A stretch of DNA of 64,000 bases from Helicobacteraceae bacterium (GCA_031286325.1 JAITUT010000005.1:1-64000), one strand, 5' to 3'; positions 30,190 to 40,784 are shown, counted from the first letter of the stretch. A program made the numbers and translations. Notes: generated from the sequence alone by a model not told the origin.

Positions 30190-32630
30190 TTACTTTCGTT
30201 CGCGTCAAGTTCTTCCGACTCGTCGTCCATTCCGTCGGGGCGCAAAGGGTCGGTCGCGGGGCGAATTTCAAAGTCAAAAAACCTGCTTTCGTAATGCCCT
30301 GGCGACATAAACGAGTATTCCAGCGCGGCGCCGCGCGCGTCTTGCGCCTCGTGATACAAAAGCCCCAGAGCGTAGCGCGATTCAAAGTCCGTCGGATCGA
30401 TCTTTTTTGCCATTTGCAGGAGCGCGATCGCGTTCTCTTTGTGCCCCGCGCCGATCGCGCCGATCGCGCCAAGCCGCAAAGCGCGGCTCGTTTTCACCCC
30501 GAATTCGTCAATCACGGCGTTCATAATCGTATAAGCCTGCTCAAAATCTTGCAGATAAATGTTGAGAAACGCCAGCGATTGCATCAAATTCGGCGCGTCT
30601 TTGCGCTCTTTAATTAACTGCGCTTCCAGCATCGCGCGGACATCGCGCAAGTTGCCTGAAATCAGCGCCAAACGGCTGTAAAGCTCCCTCGCGACTGGCG
30701 CGCCGTGATATAACGTGTCAAAGTCAAAGTCGCGGCGATCCATAAACGACTGCGCTTCAAAGGCGAATTGCTTCATATTTTTGCCCTTGTGCTCGGCGTA
30801 AAATTCAAAAATTCCGCTCAAAAGGTCCCTTTTATTCTGCGCCGTCAAACGTTTCGCGGCGGATTTTAGCTCCTCGTCGCGCCCCGTTTGATCGGCGGCG
30901 AATAATTCGAGCAAAAGATACGTAGATTTATCGCTTGGATTTTTGCGCCCAAGCCACTGCGAAGTCGCCTGAAAGTTACTGCTGTTAAAACTGAGTAAAG
31001 CCTGCAAAAACAAGGACTCTTCGCTCTCGTCTTTATGCAGCGCCGTTTGAAGCTCGCCCAAAATCCGAGCGTCTTTCACCCCCGCGATCGGCGCTAAAAT
31101 CGCGGCATAAACTCCTGCTTGGGTGTTTCTTTTGTCTAAAAAATAGGCGCGGCGAAAGTGTTTTTGCGCGTCTCGCAATTCGCCTAGCTGCGCGTATGAA
31201 AGCGCGAGGTTGTATTCCAACACAGCCAAATTCGGCACTTCTCTTTCAAGCTCCGCTAAAGCCTTATTCGCTTGCGTAATTCTATGCGCGATCGCGAGTT
31301 TCACCGCCGCGCTCATTTTAGCGCCCGCTGGTGAAAACCTGCTGCTCTGCGATAGGAGATTTTCCGCCTCCGCGATCTCGTCGCTCGCGATCGCCGCTTG
31401 CCCTTTGCGCATATCGGTTATGCCTTTGGTCGGCACGACTATAATGTAAGGCGTGTAGTTAAAAAGCACTTGCAAAAATATGCGCGGCTCAATCAGCAGG
31501 CGGCGCGAAAAATACTCCTGCGCCTCGTTGATGTCAAAGAGCGAATCGCGGAGTTTCACGCGGATTGGGTAAACGAGCGGGTTCGCGCCCTCGTCAAGCG
31601 CTTGCGAAACGAGCGCCCCCGCGTCGCGCGGGAAGCCGCTTTTAAGGTGCGTCAAAATTAGCGCGGCTCGCGATCTGTTGTATTCTACTCCCTCGTTCAT
31701 CGCTTGCGTCATTTTTTCGGCGGCGTTTGACCAATCGCCGTTGCGCGCGTAAAGAAGCCCTATCGTGAGCAAATCCTCTTTGCGCCCGATCTTTTCAAGC
31801 GTCTTGATCGCGCCGTCCGTATCGCTGAACATCACGCGCATCTTCGCCGCGATCAAATCCTGCGACGGCTGCAGATAATCGATTGTGGGGCGATCGGCGG
31901 CGATCAAAGCTTTGAAAGGGCTATTGTCGTAGTAATTCACCGCCGCGTAATAAAATCCGAAGATCGGCGAGTTCGCCTCGCGCGCCAAATTTTGCTTCGC
32001 GACCGCGACATAGTGGTTGAAGCGCGACTCGTCGCCAATTTGCAAAGCGCACGCGGCGGCGTTGATCGCGCCTGGAGTCTTTAATTCGCCGCCCTCAATT
32101 TGCGCGTCAAACGCCTCGATCGCGGCGGCGTATTCGCCTTGTCGCATTCGCGCCACGCCTAAATTATAGAGCGACAAAGTCCCGCTGAAAAGCGAAACCT
32201 GCTCGTAAATATCCAGCGCTTGCTCAACATTGCCTTTGCCGTAAAGGAGCGCGGCTTTTGAGAGCTGGTTTTCCAAAGTGGAGAACGATCGCTCCATCGC
32301 GATAATTTGGCGATCGTCCATAGAGGCTTCAATCGCGAAATCGGAAAGCAAAGGGGGCGGCGTCCAAACGCGCTCGCTTGAGTCGCCGACTATCATTCTA
32401 AGAGCCGCAAAAAACAACGCGATCAACGCCAAAACGCCCGCCCCCCAAACCAGAGGGCTTTTGAGGCGATCGGCGATCTTGCGCAGGACTTTGTCCGCGA
32501 TTTGTTTGGGAGTAATTTTACGCGCGGGGGCGGCTTCGGCAGGCTTTGCGCCTTTCTCTTCGCTCTCTTTTTCGCCTTCTTTTAATATAAAGACCTCTTG
32601 GTCTTCGTGGTTTTGGGTCGCCTCCGCCAC
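30186..32630 (-). CDS. pflB: TPR-repeat membrane protein, PflB-like (flagellar motor)
   Basis: Single N-terminal TM followed by long TPR array; 814 aa; family call from architecture only. Confidence 0.55.
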   Translation of the reverse strand: MAEATQNHEDQEVFILKEGEKESEEKGAKPAEAAPARKITPKQIADKVLRKIADRLKSPLVWGAGVLALIALFFAALRMIVGDSSERVWTPPPLLSDFAIEASMDDRQIIAMERSFSTLENQLSKAALLYGKGNVEQALDIYEQVSLFSGTLSLYNLGVARMRQGEYAAAIEAFDAQIEGGELKTPGAINAAACALQIGDESRFNHYVAVAKQNLAREANSPIFGFYYAAVNYYDNSPFKALIAADRPTIDYLQPSQDLIAAKMRVMFSDTDGAIKTLEKIGRKEDLLTIGLLYARNGDWSNAAEKMTQAMNEGVEYNRSRAALILTHLKSGFPRDAGALVSQALDEGANPLVYPIRVKLRDSLFDINEAQEYFSRRLLIEPRIFLQVLFNYTPYIIVVPTKGITDMRKGQAAIASDEIAEAENLLSQSSRFSPAGAKMSAAVKLAIAHRITQANKALAELEREVPNLAVLEYNLALSYAQLGELRDAQKHFRRAYFLDKRNTQAGVYAAILAPIAGVKDARILGELQTALHKDESEESLFLQALLSFNSSNFQATSQWLGRKNPSDKSTYLLLELFAADQTGRDEELKSAAKRLTAQNKRDLLSGIFEFYAEHKGKNMKQFAFEAQSFMDRRDFDFDTLYHGAPVARELYSRLALISGNLRDVRAMLEAQLIKERKDAPNLMQSLAFLNIYLQDFEQAYTIMNAVIDEFGVKTSRALRLGAIGAIGAGHKENAIALLQMAKKIDPTDFESRYALGLLYHEAQDARGAALEYSFMSPGHYESRFFDFEIRPATDPLRPDGMDDESEELDANESK

Positions 32631-32647
32631 GCGAATCCTTCGCTAAT

Positions 32648-33028
32648 TTATTTGAGAATGTCCATTAAATCCAGCGAACATTTTGAGGCGATGTATTGCG
32701 CGAAATTCGCCAAAAGATCGCCCTCTGTGGTGCCGTCTTCGGGCCAAGTGGCATTCACATCGACAATCGTGTGCCCGAAATACTCTTCCATCATTCTGGC
32801 GACGTGCATCGCGCCTTCTTTATCGGTGGCGGGCATCACGATCAAAAACAAGTCATTTTTTCTGAATATCACATCGCTCGTGCGAAGCGCGTCTTTAAGC
32901 ACTTTCAACATTCTTTGCGGTTCGCTGTGCCGCACGAACATAATGGTAATTTTGCGCCTATCCTCCAACAATCGCCCCATTTCGCCGATTTCGTGGCGGA
33001 TAAACGGACGAAAATCCGAAAAGTGAAA
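32648..33028 (-). CDS. hypothetical protein, degenerate GGDEF-like fold
   Basis: MAGQIFHFSDFRPFIRHEIGEMGRLLEDRR...LRTSDVIFRKNDLFLIVMPATD; start chosen at MAGQ. Confidence 0.5.
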   Translation of the reverse strand, partial: FHFSDFRPFIRHEIGEMGRLLEDRRKITIMFVRHSEPQRMLKVLKDALRTSDVIFRKNDLFLIVMPATDKEGAMHVARMMEEYFGHTIVDVNATWPEDGTTEGDLLANFAQYIASKCSLDLMDILK

Positions 33029-33299
33029 AATTTGCCCTGCCATAGCCGTCCTTTTTGTGTTTTCATAAGTATAGTTTTTTCGCGCTTTATCGCAAAAACC
33101 GCGAGCTAAAATCGGCAAAAAACGCGGAAAGCAAAGAGACAGTCGTCGTAGCCGCCCGCAAATTTGGCGGCTCTTGTTATGTTTCTCTCGGTCAAAAAGA
33201 AGCCTTTACAGAACGTCCTCTTGCAACTTAAAGACGCGCTCTTGGATTCCGCTAGAATACATCACAAACATAAAGGACGCCGAGGATCGGCGTATATTC

Positions 33300-33718
33300 C
33301 GCAGTACCGTTTCGGCGGACGACATTAATTTCTTAGAAATCGGGCAAACTGTCTTTCAGAAAGAATTTTTGACAATGATATACATAGCAAACAAGAAATC
33401 GAAAGAAGAAAGCATTTTGAAGAAGTATCCAAATGCGCAGAGCGAAAATTCGGCAAACCATTAGGGCATAGATACGAAGTTGATAGTAGGGAAACGAAAT
33501 TGTTATTGAAAGAAATAGCGGAAAAACAAGACCGTGTTTTGCTTGATTACAACACAAATGAAGATATTGAAAATTACAAAAAACCTTTGTCGCGCGCAGG
33601 GCTTGTAAAAAGATATTTGTTCAAAAAATATCCCGAATTGCAAACTTTGTTTTTTGAGCGACCAAAAACACAAAAAAAACAGCAACAGGCCGAAAATCAA
33701 TGCGGTTTATTTGATTAA
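33300..33718 (+). pseudogene. decayed hypothetical ORF
   Basis: Open frame ERIFDNDIHSKQEIERRKHFEEVSKCAERKFGKPLGHRYEVDSRETKLLLKEIAEKQDRVLLDYNTNEDIENYKKPLSRAGLVKRYLFKKYPELQTLF has no start; N-terminal part lies in another frame. Confidence 0.5.
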
Positions 33719-34034
33719 TCCTCATACAAATTGATAACTTTTGCTTTACAAACCGCGAGGAACTATAATTAGGAGAGCGCGGGATAGTTTCGCCGATCAG
33801 AAAAGCGCGGCGGATAATTCGGCGCGGAAGCCGCTCTCCGCCACATACGCCGCGCAAAATGCAAAGAGGTATGGCGAGCAATGCTTTTGGCGCGGGTTCT
33901 TTTGCCGCTCCCCGCGCCTCTTAGTCGCTTTGACATCTAAACTTACGCACAATTTAAGCAATTTTCGCTATAATCGCGCCCCAAATTCCGCGCGGCGATT
34001 TTATCGGCGCGAGAAGTTACAAAAAAGGCAGCTT

Positions 34035-34346
34035 ATGTATGCGATAATTAAAACAGACGGCAAGCAATATAAAGTCGCGAAAGGCGATATTATCTTGTTT
34101 GACAAGCGCGGCTTGGAGACTAAAAGCGCGATCTCGTTTGACGAAGTTTTGGCGGTGAGCGACAACGGCAAACTCTCCGTTGGCGAGCCGACATTAAAGG
34201 GCGCGAAAGTTACGGGCGAAGTTATCAACGAGGGGCGCGGCGCGAAAGTCGTGATTTTCAAAAAACGCCGCCGCAAAGACAGCAAACAAAAGCGCGGTTT
34301 CCGCCGCGATTTTACGCGCGTGAGGATTACGGCGATAAATCTGTAA
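34035..34346 (+). CDS. rplU: 50S ribosomal protein L21
   Basis: [24 protein letters not shown]...[27 protein letters not shown]. Confidence 0.95.
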   Translation: MYAIIKTDGKQYKVAKGDIILFDKRGLETKSAISFDEVLAVSDNGKLSVGEPTLKGAKVTGEVINEGRGAKVVIFKKRRRKDSKQKRGFRRDFTRVRITAINL

Positions 34347-34493
34347 CAAAACAAAGGCAAAAAACCGTCCAAAATCGCCGCGCGAAGTTAGCGGCGCGGA
34401 CGTAGCGCGGATCGGGAAACTTTACTTTCCGCGGCAATGCGCGCTAATGCCGAAACGTTTCAAGGCAAACAAATTTAAAAGGAGATACCGCTT

Positions 34494-34751
34494 ATGGCAC
34501 ACAAAAAAGGTCAGGGCAGCACCCAAAATAACCGCGATTCTATTGGTCGCAGATTAGGCGTCAAGAAGTTCGGCGGCGAATTCGTCCGCGCGGGCAACAT
34601 CATTATCCGCCAGCGCGGGACGCGCTTTCACGCGGGCTCGAATGTAGGCTTGGGCAAAGATCACACGATCTTCGCGCTCATTGACGGCAAAGTCGAATTC
34701 GCCCAAAAAGACGCGGAACGCAAGAAAGTTTCCGTAGTTCCGCTCGCGTAG
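34494..34751 (+). CDS. rpmA: 50S ribosomal protein L27
   Basis: [48 protein letters not shown]. Confidence 0.97.
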   Translation: MAHKKGQGSTQNNRDSIGRRLGVKKFGGEFVRAGNIIIRQRGTRFHAGSNVGLGKDHTIFALIDGKVEFAQKDAERKKVSVVPLA

Positions 34752-35094
34752 CGGCGCGAAACTCTGAAAAGATCGCGGCGAAGATCGCGCAAGAACAAAA
34801 GATCGCGTCTATTATGATCGCGATCTTTTGCCACGCCAAATACCGATCGCGCGACTTGCGCGCGGATTGCGCCGAACTTTGGAATACGTAAAAAACGCGC
34901 TGAAAAACGTCCGCTGATTGACGACAAACCTTTCCGCAACAACCGCCATATTTTTACCGCCGCAATACCCCGCCGCGAGAAAATCCGCGCCGTAATGCGC
35001 TTTGCAGGCAAACGAATGTTATTTAGCCGCCCAATCCTAGCCGTTTCGCGCCCGATTTCAAGCCTCGTTAAAAAGCCAAACTCTTTACGCGAGT

Positions 35095-35316
35095 TTGGAC
35101 GGAGTTTTGTTTGATAAAAATACGCAAACCTTGCCGCGATTTATGCAAGATAAAAGCGGCGATTATGTTATTCTAAATTCCGTTACCGCGATCGGCAAAT
35201 TCGCTTTCAACGATTGCGGTAAATCAACCGCGATCGTAATCCTAAATCCAGTTACTACGATAGGCGAAAGCGCGTTTATTTCTCACGACGACAACCCGCG
35301 ATCGGCAACTATTTAG
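35095..35316 (+). pseudogene. fragment of BspA-like leucine-rich repeat protein
   Basis: Two LRR_5-like units: VILNSVTAIGKFAFNDCGKSTAIVILNPVTTIGESAF. Confidence 0.5.
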
Positions 35317-35374
35317 AAGCTCTCGCGCCCGCAACGACGAATTAACAAGGTCAAAAACCCAATGACGATGTAAT

Positions 35375-36643
35375 TTAACTCTCAATCCTCAGCATTACGG
35401 GCGGTGCTTTCACAAACGCCAGATCGCCGATCGCGCGAAGAGCCGCGTAAATATCCGTCTCCCGCGCCGTGTGCGTGGAAAATAAAAGGCTCGCCCACTC
35501 TTTTTTCACCCGCTTTTTGCGTTGCAAAACGGTCTCAATCGAGATATTATGCGCCGCCAAAATCGCCGCCGTCTGCGCCAAAACGCCCGCGACATCTTCC
35601 ACCAAAAGCCGAATGTAGTATTTGCTCTCTATTTCATCTTTGCGAGCGAGCTCCAGCGGCTTTTCGCTGGGGTGCGAGAAGCCTAGCATTGTCGTGTGTT
35701 CGCCCCGCGCGATCGCGATCAGATCGGCGATCACAGAGCTCGCGGTCGCCTCTCCGCCCGCCCCCGCGCCGTAGTAAAATGTCTCGCCGACCTTGTCGCC
35801 TGTGAGCGAAACGGCGTTCATCACACCGCCGACTTTGGCGATCATATCTTTGCGCGAAATCAGCGCGGGGTGCACTCGCAGGCTTACTTTGCCGCCGACT
35901 TTTTTCGCGATCGCGAGGCTTTTGATCGTATAGCCGAACTCCTCGGCGAAATCAATATCCTCGCTCGTTAAATGCCCGATTCCCTCGATCAAAATGTCTT
36001 CGGGTTTAGCGTCAATTCCATAGGCGAGGCTCGCCAAAATCAGCAACTTGTGCGCCGCGTCAAAACCGCCGACATCAAAGGTCGGGTCAGCCTCCGCGTA
36101 GCCCAGCGATTGCGCCTCTTTCAAAGCCTGATCAAATGTAACGCGCTTTTCAAACATTCTTGTAAGCATATAATTGCAGGTGCCGTTGACGATGCCGAGA
36201 ATACCCTCGATGTGGTTCGCGCCGAGCCCGTCGCGGAGCGCGCGGATTATAGGAATACCGCCCGCCACGCTCGCTTCATACATAAACGGCAACCCTTTCG
36301 CCATCGCCTCCAACTCATAACGGCGATACGCCAGCAACGCCTTGTTCGCCGTAACGACCGCCTTTTTGTTTTTCAACGCCGCCGAGACGACTTCGTAGGC
36401 TTTTTCCACGCCGCCCATTAGCTCTACGACAACATCTACTTGGGGGTTTTCGGCGGCGACCCTGTAGTCACCGCTGATCGGAAAATCAAACCCCGCGCGG
36501 CTTTTGGCGGGGTTTTTCACGACGCCCGCTACGACTTTGATCTCTTTGCCCGCGCGGCTTTTGATTAACTCTTTGTTTTTCTCCAAAATATCCGCTACCG
36601 CGCTTCCTACCGTACCCAAACCTACTAACGCCACTTTTAACAT
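35375..36643 (-). CDS. hom: homoserine dehydrogenase
   Basis: VALVGLGTVGSAVADIL, TANKALLAYRRYEL, EASVAGGIPIIRALRDGL, ACT domain at C-terminus. Confidence 0.95.
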   Translation of the reverse strand: MLKVALVGLGTVGSAVADILEKNKELIKSRAGKEIKVVAGVVKNPAKSRAGFDFPISGDYRVAAENPQVDVVVELMGGVEKAYEVVSAALKNKKAVVTANKALLAYRRYELEAMAKGLPFMYEASVAGGIPIIRALRDGLGANHIEGILGIVNGTCNYMLTRMFEKRVTFDQALKEAQSLGYAEADPTFDVGGFDAAHKLLILASLAYGIDAKPEDILIEGIGHLTSEDIDFAEEFGYTIKSLAIAKKVGGKVSLRVHPALISRKDMIAKVGGVMNAVSLTGDKVGETFYYGAGAGGEATASSVIADLIAIARGEHTTMLGFSHPSEKPLELARKDEIESKYYIRLLVEDVAGVLAQTAAILAAHNISIETVLQRKKRVKKEWASLLFSTHTARETDIYAALRAIGDLAFVKAPPVMLRIES

Positions 36644-36959
36644 TACGCGACCTTGAAAATTTTGGCGGATTGTAACGATTTTTGACTTCCGCCGATCGCC
36701 GCTTTAAGAGGCGCGGTTTTGCTTGCGGGATTTGCCTCCTGAAGTTTTAAGCTCCGTCTTTATACAATAGGCGCAGAGTAGCCGCAATTTTTTGTAAAGA
36801 CGATCTATGCCAGTTTTGTCAGCCGTAAATATGTTTTCTTTTGCTGCGATTTCCGTAGCGCGAACTTTAGCGCCCGCCTTTTTGCCTGCGTTTGCGTTCG
36901 CGCTTTCGTTATCTTTGATTTCCCGCAACTCTTCGGGCGGATCAAGCGACTCAAGCAAC

Positions 36960-37070
36960 GGCGGCGACATTTCAGATCGCGCCTACAAAGAAAAAAATAA
37001 AGCTTATTATTTCTTTTACGATCGCCTTTCCAACCTCCGCGTGATCGCGCACAACAAAGGCGAACAATGA
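36960..37070 (+). pseudogene. RHS core remnant
   Basis: AYKEKNKAYYFFYDRLSNLRVIAHNKGEQ* resembles EYKGKTYSLFYDHLGSLRAIVNNGG of the RHS gene at 2901-5264. Confidence 0.65.
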
Positions 37071-37861
37071 AAAGGTCAGTCTTTCTGTTTTACTGTCTTA
37101 ATTTTTTCTGTTTTGCGGAAAGCATATATCCATTGGGTTTTATATTTGACGATAGCGATTTTAATGTAGAATATGTATCAGTAATAAATAAATCATCGGA
37201 ATCTGTTGATTTGCATTTGTCGGGAATAGTGTTATATGACAGCAATGACAACGCTCTCATAATCGACAAAAATTATCCGACGTTCCCTTTGTGTCCTCCC
37301 ATTAAAACTATGCGACATTTAAAAAAATATAGCGATATATACAATGTTGCGGAATCGGACGACGTCTGCAATGAGGCAATAAATGAATTTAAAAACGGAA
37401 AAATAGAGATAACAAATAATAACGGTTTAACTATAATAAAAAAAGAAGTTGCAATAGAAGGATTTATCTTTTCCGCAACATTCAGAGAATCTTTTTCCGC
37501 TATGCTATTAGTGTTTGCGGATAATAATTTTATTGGTTTTCTGCATTATGTCTCTCCAAATAAGGACAAAAACCGCCTTTTGCGTATTATCAAGACAATA
37601 AAACCGCATAAAGAATTTAAGCCAATTGATCAATATATTGAAGCTGCAAAGAAAAGCATAGAAGCTATGAAGATTAATTTCGCTTTCAAAAATGTTGCTT
37701 CCGCTATGCTTTTAGATATTAACAATAAAGAGGCTTTGGCGCTTTTAAAAGAAATGCACGGAATTAAAAGACTATACGCGCTATTTATAGAAGATTCTAT
37801 TAAAAAAATGGAAAACGCGAAAGAATCTCGGATTCTGTTGCCTCCAGAAAAAGGAAATTAG
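37067..37861 (+). CDS. hypothetical secreted protein, ATGA-coupled to RHS remnant
   Basis: 264 aa; signal-peptide-like N-terminus; start overlaps RHS remnant stop. Confidence 0.6.
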   Translation: MKRSVFLFYCLNFFCFAESIYPLGFIFDDSDFNVEYVSVINKSSESVDLHLSGIVLYDSNDNALIIDKNYPTFPLCPPIKTMRHLKKYSDIYNVAESDDVCNEAINEFKNGKIEITNNNGLTIIKKEVAIEGFIFSATFRESFSAMLLVFADNNFIGFLHYVSPNKDKNRLLRIIKTIKPHKEFKPIDQYIEAAKKSIEAMKINFAFKNVASAMLLDINNKEALALLKEMHGIKRLYALFIEDSIKKMENAKESRILLPPEKGN

Positions 37862-37869
37862 GAGGAAAT

Positions 37870-37902
37870 GATGAAAAAGTATTTTTATTATCACAATATT
37901 TA
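37870..37902 (+). pseudogene. short fragment homologous to the candidate immunity gene at 2485-2904
   Basis: ATGATGAAAAAGTATTTTTATTATCACAATATTTAG (MMKKYFYYHNI*) versus EKMKKYFYYHII in the other gene. Confidence 0.6.
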
Positions 37903-37916
37903 GAGCGGACATATTA

Positions 37917-38216
37917 TTGGTAAGAGGTTTATTCTCAATGGGAAAAATAATTTGCGCGTTGTTTTTGCAAATTTTTCTATATTTGTTTTTATGGTTTTTG
38001 CTTGTCTTAATGATCGTCTTTTCTTATTTTGACTACAATGAAATTGATTGGAACAACAACGGTTCGGTTTCGCTTGCCGAAATTTTTGACGCGCTAGATG
38101 TCGTAAAAATCAAGACAAAAACATCGGAGGATAATTGTTTAGACTATCTTTGGGCAAAAGACGGAAGTTTCATTAAAACAATATGCGGAAAAGCGAATAA
38201 GGGCGAATCAAAATGA
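37917..38216 (+). CDS. small membrane-anchored protein with EF-hand-like loop
   Basis: N-terminal TM then DWNNNGSVSLAE, a canonical 12-residue EF-hand loop pattern. Confidence 0.6.
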   Translation: MVRGLFSMGKIICALFLQIFLYLFLWFLLVLMIVFSYFDYNEIDWNNNGSVSLAEIFDALDVVKIKTKTSEDNCLDYLWAKDGSFIKTICGKANKGESK

Positions 38217-38479
38217 AAACAAATTTTTATTGGGGGCTTCAAGTAAATATAAAAGAAACGGCGAAAAAATTGCTTTTACAAGAAATATATTTATTTTTTC
38301 TTTGCCTTACAGTTATGTTAATTGGATTGTTTCTGGATATTACATACAGCGAAAAAATAGCGCGTATTTTATGGTCTATACTCTTTATAATAATTCCGCT
38401 TTTAATTTTTTACTCCATTCTCTCTTTTCTTTATATAATTATTGCGTATTGTTATCAAAAATATTTTAATAAAAGCTAA
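38213..38479 (+). CDS. small hypothetical membrane protein (candidate immunity)
   Basis: 88 aa, two hydrophobic segments; ATGA overlap with upstream ORF. Confidence 0.55.
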   Translation: MKTNFYWGLQVNIKETAKKLLLQEIYLFFLCLTVMLIGLFLDITYSEKIARILWSILFIIIPLLIFYSILSFLYIIIAYCYQKYFNKS

Positions 38480-38551
38480 TGTCTTGCGCCGATCGCGCCA
38501 CCCCACTTAAAAAACCCTTAAAATCCGCAGATTGCTTGCTAGCGCAAGTTT

Positions 38552-38565
38552 TTGATTTAGATCAA
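38552..38565 (+). promoter_or_regulatory. perfect FNR-type box TTGAT-TTAG-ATCAA upstream of nrfH
   Basis: Exact TTGATNNNNATCAA match about 60 bp upstream of nrfH start. Confidence 0.8.
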
Positions 38566-38624
38566 GGCTAATGCGAAGTTGATGTGAGTATGATAAGCCC
38601 ATTCACTTTTGGTAAGGAGGGCAA

Positions 38625-39167
38625 GTGGGACGAAGAAAACTTCTCGTGGTCAGCGCGATTTTCGCGCTTCTGGTCGTGATCGGAATGTTTAGTTATGTCC
38701 TGAGCGCGTCTAAAGCCTTTACATACCTTAGCGATGACCCGAAAGCCTGTATAAACTGCCATGTGATGAATACCCAGTATGCTACTTGGCAGCATAGCGC
38801 GCACGGAGTGGCGGACGTTAAATGCAACTCCTGCCACCTCCCCGAGGGCGGTATAGGCAAGCTCATCGCGAAGGCAAAAGACGGTTTTAACCACTCAAAA
38901 GCCTTTACCTTTGGGGGATACGGACAAGCGATAACTATGAGCAAAGACGGAGCGAGGCGGGTGCAGGAAAACTGCGTAACTTGCCACGCGTCGCTCGCGC
39001 GGGTAGTTATTTTTGACGCTAAACTCAATGGTGATGCGCATAAATTTGACAGTAGCACGGCTACCGGCGATCGGTATTGTTGGTCGTGCCACAGAGAGAC
39101 CCCGCACGGCAAAGCGCGTGGGTTGGCGAGCGTGCCGAATAATCTTGGCGTGCGAGAAGTAAAATAA
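38625..39167 (+). CDS. nrfH: cytochrome c nitrite reductase small subunit
   Basis: NapC/NirT-type; CINCH, CNSCH, CVTCH, CWSCH haem motifs; GTG start. Confidence 0.93.
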   Translation: MGRRKLLVVSAIFALLVVIGMFSYVLSASKAFTYLSDDPKACINCHVMNTQYATWQHSAHGVADVKCNSCHLPEGGIGKLIAKAKDGFNHSKAFTFGGYGQAITMSKDGARRVQENCVTCHASLARVVIFDAKLNGDAHKFDSSTATGDRYCWSCHRETPHGKARGLASVPNNLGVREVK

Positions 39168-39180
39168 GCAGGAGGCAAAG

Positions 39181-40719
39181 ATGAAAAAATATGTTGCGTT
39201 GTTGGCGGTTTCGCTAATGGCGATCGTGGTAATGGGCTTGTTGGCTACCGACATCAACGCCAAAGAGGGCGAACGGGTGGCTATGACTAATCCGGGTCTT
39301 AATTTGGAACACCCTTCGGTAAATTCCGAGTGGAGCAAAAAATTCCCGCGCCAATACGGTTCGTGGAAAAAAACAAGCGAGAGCATTGAGCTTGAGGATA
39401 TGCTCAAAAAGTGGCCCGCGCTCGCTATCGTTTGGGCGGGTTATCCTTTCTCTAAAGATTACAACGCTCCGCGCGGACACTATTACGCAGTTGTTGATAA
39501 CACCAACACTTTGCGCGTAGCCGCTCCTGAAATCAACCCCGCGGACCCAGACAGCCCCCTTCCGGCGGCTTGCTGGACGTGTAAATCTCCCGATGTTGTC
39601 CGCCTTATGGAAGACAAGGGCGATTTGAATTATTACACAGGCAAATGGAACAAATGGGGTACCGAAGTTACGAGTCCTATTGGTTGCTATGATTGCCACG
39701 ACAAAACAGACGCTTCGCTCAAGATGGGCAGAAAGTATGTTAACGACGGCTTGAAAGCGGCTAAATTGCCCGAGTTCAAAGACTCTACGCACCAAGTTAA
39801 GCGCGATCTCGTCTGCGCTCAGTGCCACAGCGAGTATTACTTCCACCCGACCCCGAACGGCGAGAAAACGGCTATGGCTGTCGTATTCCCGTGGAAAAAC
39901 GGCTTGGAGCCAGAGGGTATGCTCAAATACTATGACGATCCTGAGAACTTCCCGAACAAACAGCCGTTCGCGGACTTCAAAAACTCTATAAGCGGCGTGC
40001 CCATTATTAAAGCTCAGCACCCCGACTATGAGCTGCACACTACTGGTATTCACGGCAAAAAAGGCGTAAGCTGCGCCGATTGCCATATGCCTTACACCCA
40101 AGAGGGCGCGACTAAGTTCAGCGATCACCAGATTCAAAGCCCGCTTAAAACTATGGATCGTAGTTGTATGACCTGCCACCGCGAAGATCAAGACAAACTC
40201 AAAGCGATCTTGAAAGAGAAGTATGATCGCAAAGAGACGCTCTTTAAATTCGCTGTGAATAACCTAGCAACCGCGCACCTTGAGATGCAAAAAGCCAGAG
40301 AGCTTGGCGCAACGGACGCGGAACTCGCGAGCGCGGTTAAATTGATCCGCAATGGTCAATGGAGATGGGATTACGCTGTTGCCAGCCACGGCGGCTTCTA
40401 CCACGCGCCAGATGAAACCTTGTTCATCTTGAGCAAAGCTAACCAAGACGCGCAAGCGGCTCGCGTAGAGCTTCGCGCCGTCCTTGCGAAAAAAGGCGCG
40501 GCGGACTTCCAAGCGCCTGACTTTAGCACCAAAGAGAAAGCGCAAGCGATCTCGTTCGCGGCTACCAAATGGCCTAGCTACGAGAAACTTGCCGCCGACA
40601 AGAAAAAGTTCAAGGACGAAGTCGTTCCCAAATGGCTCGAAACGGCAAAAGCGAACGGTCTCTTGGATCCTGAAAGACCCAAAGACGATCGCGGCGCTTG
40701 GTTCGGTCATAGCAAATAA
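39181..40719 (+). CDS. nrfA: ammonia-forming cytochrome c nitrite reductase
   Basis: CWTCK active-site haem plus CYDCH, CAQCH, CADCH, CMTCH. Confidence 0.96.
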   Translation: MKKYVALLAVSLMAIVVMGLLATDINAKEGERVAMTNPGLNLEHPSVNSEWSKKFPRQYGSWKKTSESIELEDMLKKWPALAIVWAGYPFSKDYNAPRGHYYAVVDNTNTLRVAAPEINPADPDSPLPAACWTCKSPDVVRLMEDKGDLNYYTGKWNKWGTEVTSPIGCYDCHDKTDASLKMGRKYVNDGLKAAKLPEFKDSTHQVKRDLVCAQCHSEYYFHPTPNGEKTAMAVVFPWKNGLEPEGMLKYYDDPENFPNKQPFADFKNSISGVPIIKAQHPDYELHTTGIHGKKGVSCADCHMPYTQEGATKFSDHQIQSPLKTMDRSCMTCHREDQDKLKAILKEKYDRKETLFKFAVNNLATAHLEMQKARELGATDAELASAVKLIRNGQWRWDYAVASHGGFYHAPDETLFILSKANQDAQAARVELRAVLAKKGAADFQAPDFSTKEKAQAISFAATKWPSYEKLAADKKKFKDEVVPKWLETAKANGLLDPERPKDDRGAWFGHSK

Positions 40720-40756
40720 CCCTCCCCGCCGAATGGCGGCAGGTTAAGTCCTCCTG

Positions 40757-40784
40757 TTTCACGCTCTCTTCGGAGGGCGTGAAA
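40757..40784 (+). terminator. stem-loop after nrfA with TTCG loop
   Basis: TTTCACGCTCTC-TTCG-GAGGGCGTGAAA, 12-bp stem (one G-T pair). Confidence 0.6.

Noticed and set aside
39214-40191. 325-aa minus-strand ORF antisense to nrfA
   Set aside because: Composition artefact of GC-biased codons; nrfA on the plus strand has all haem motifs.
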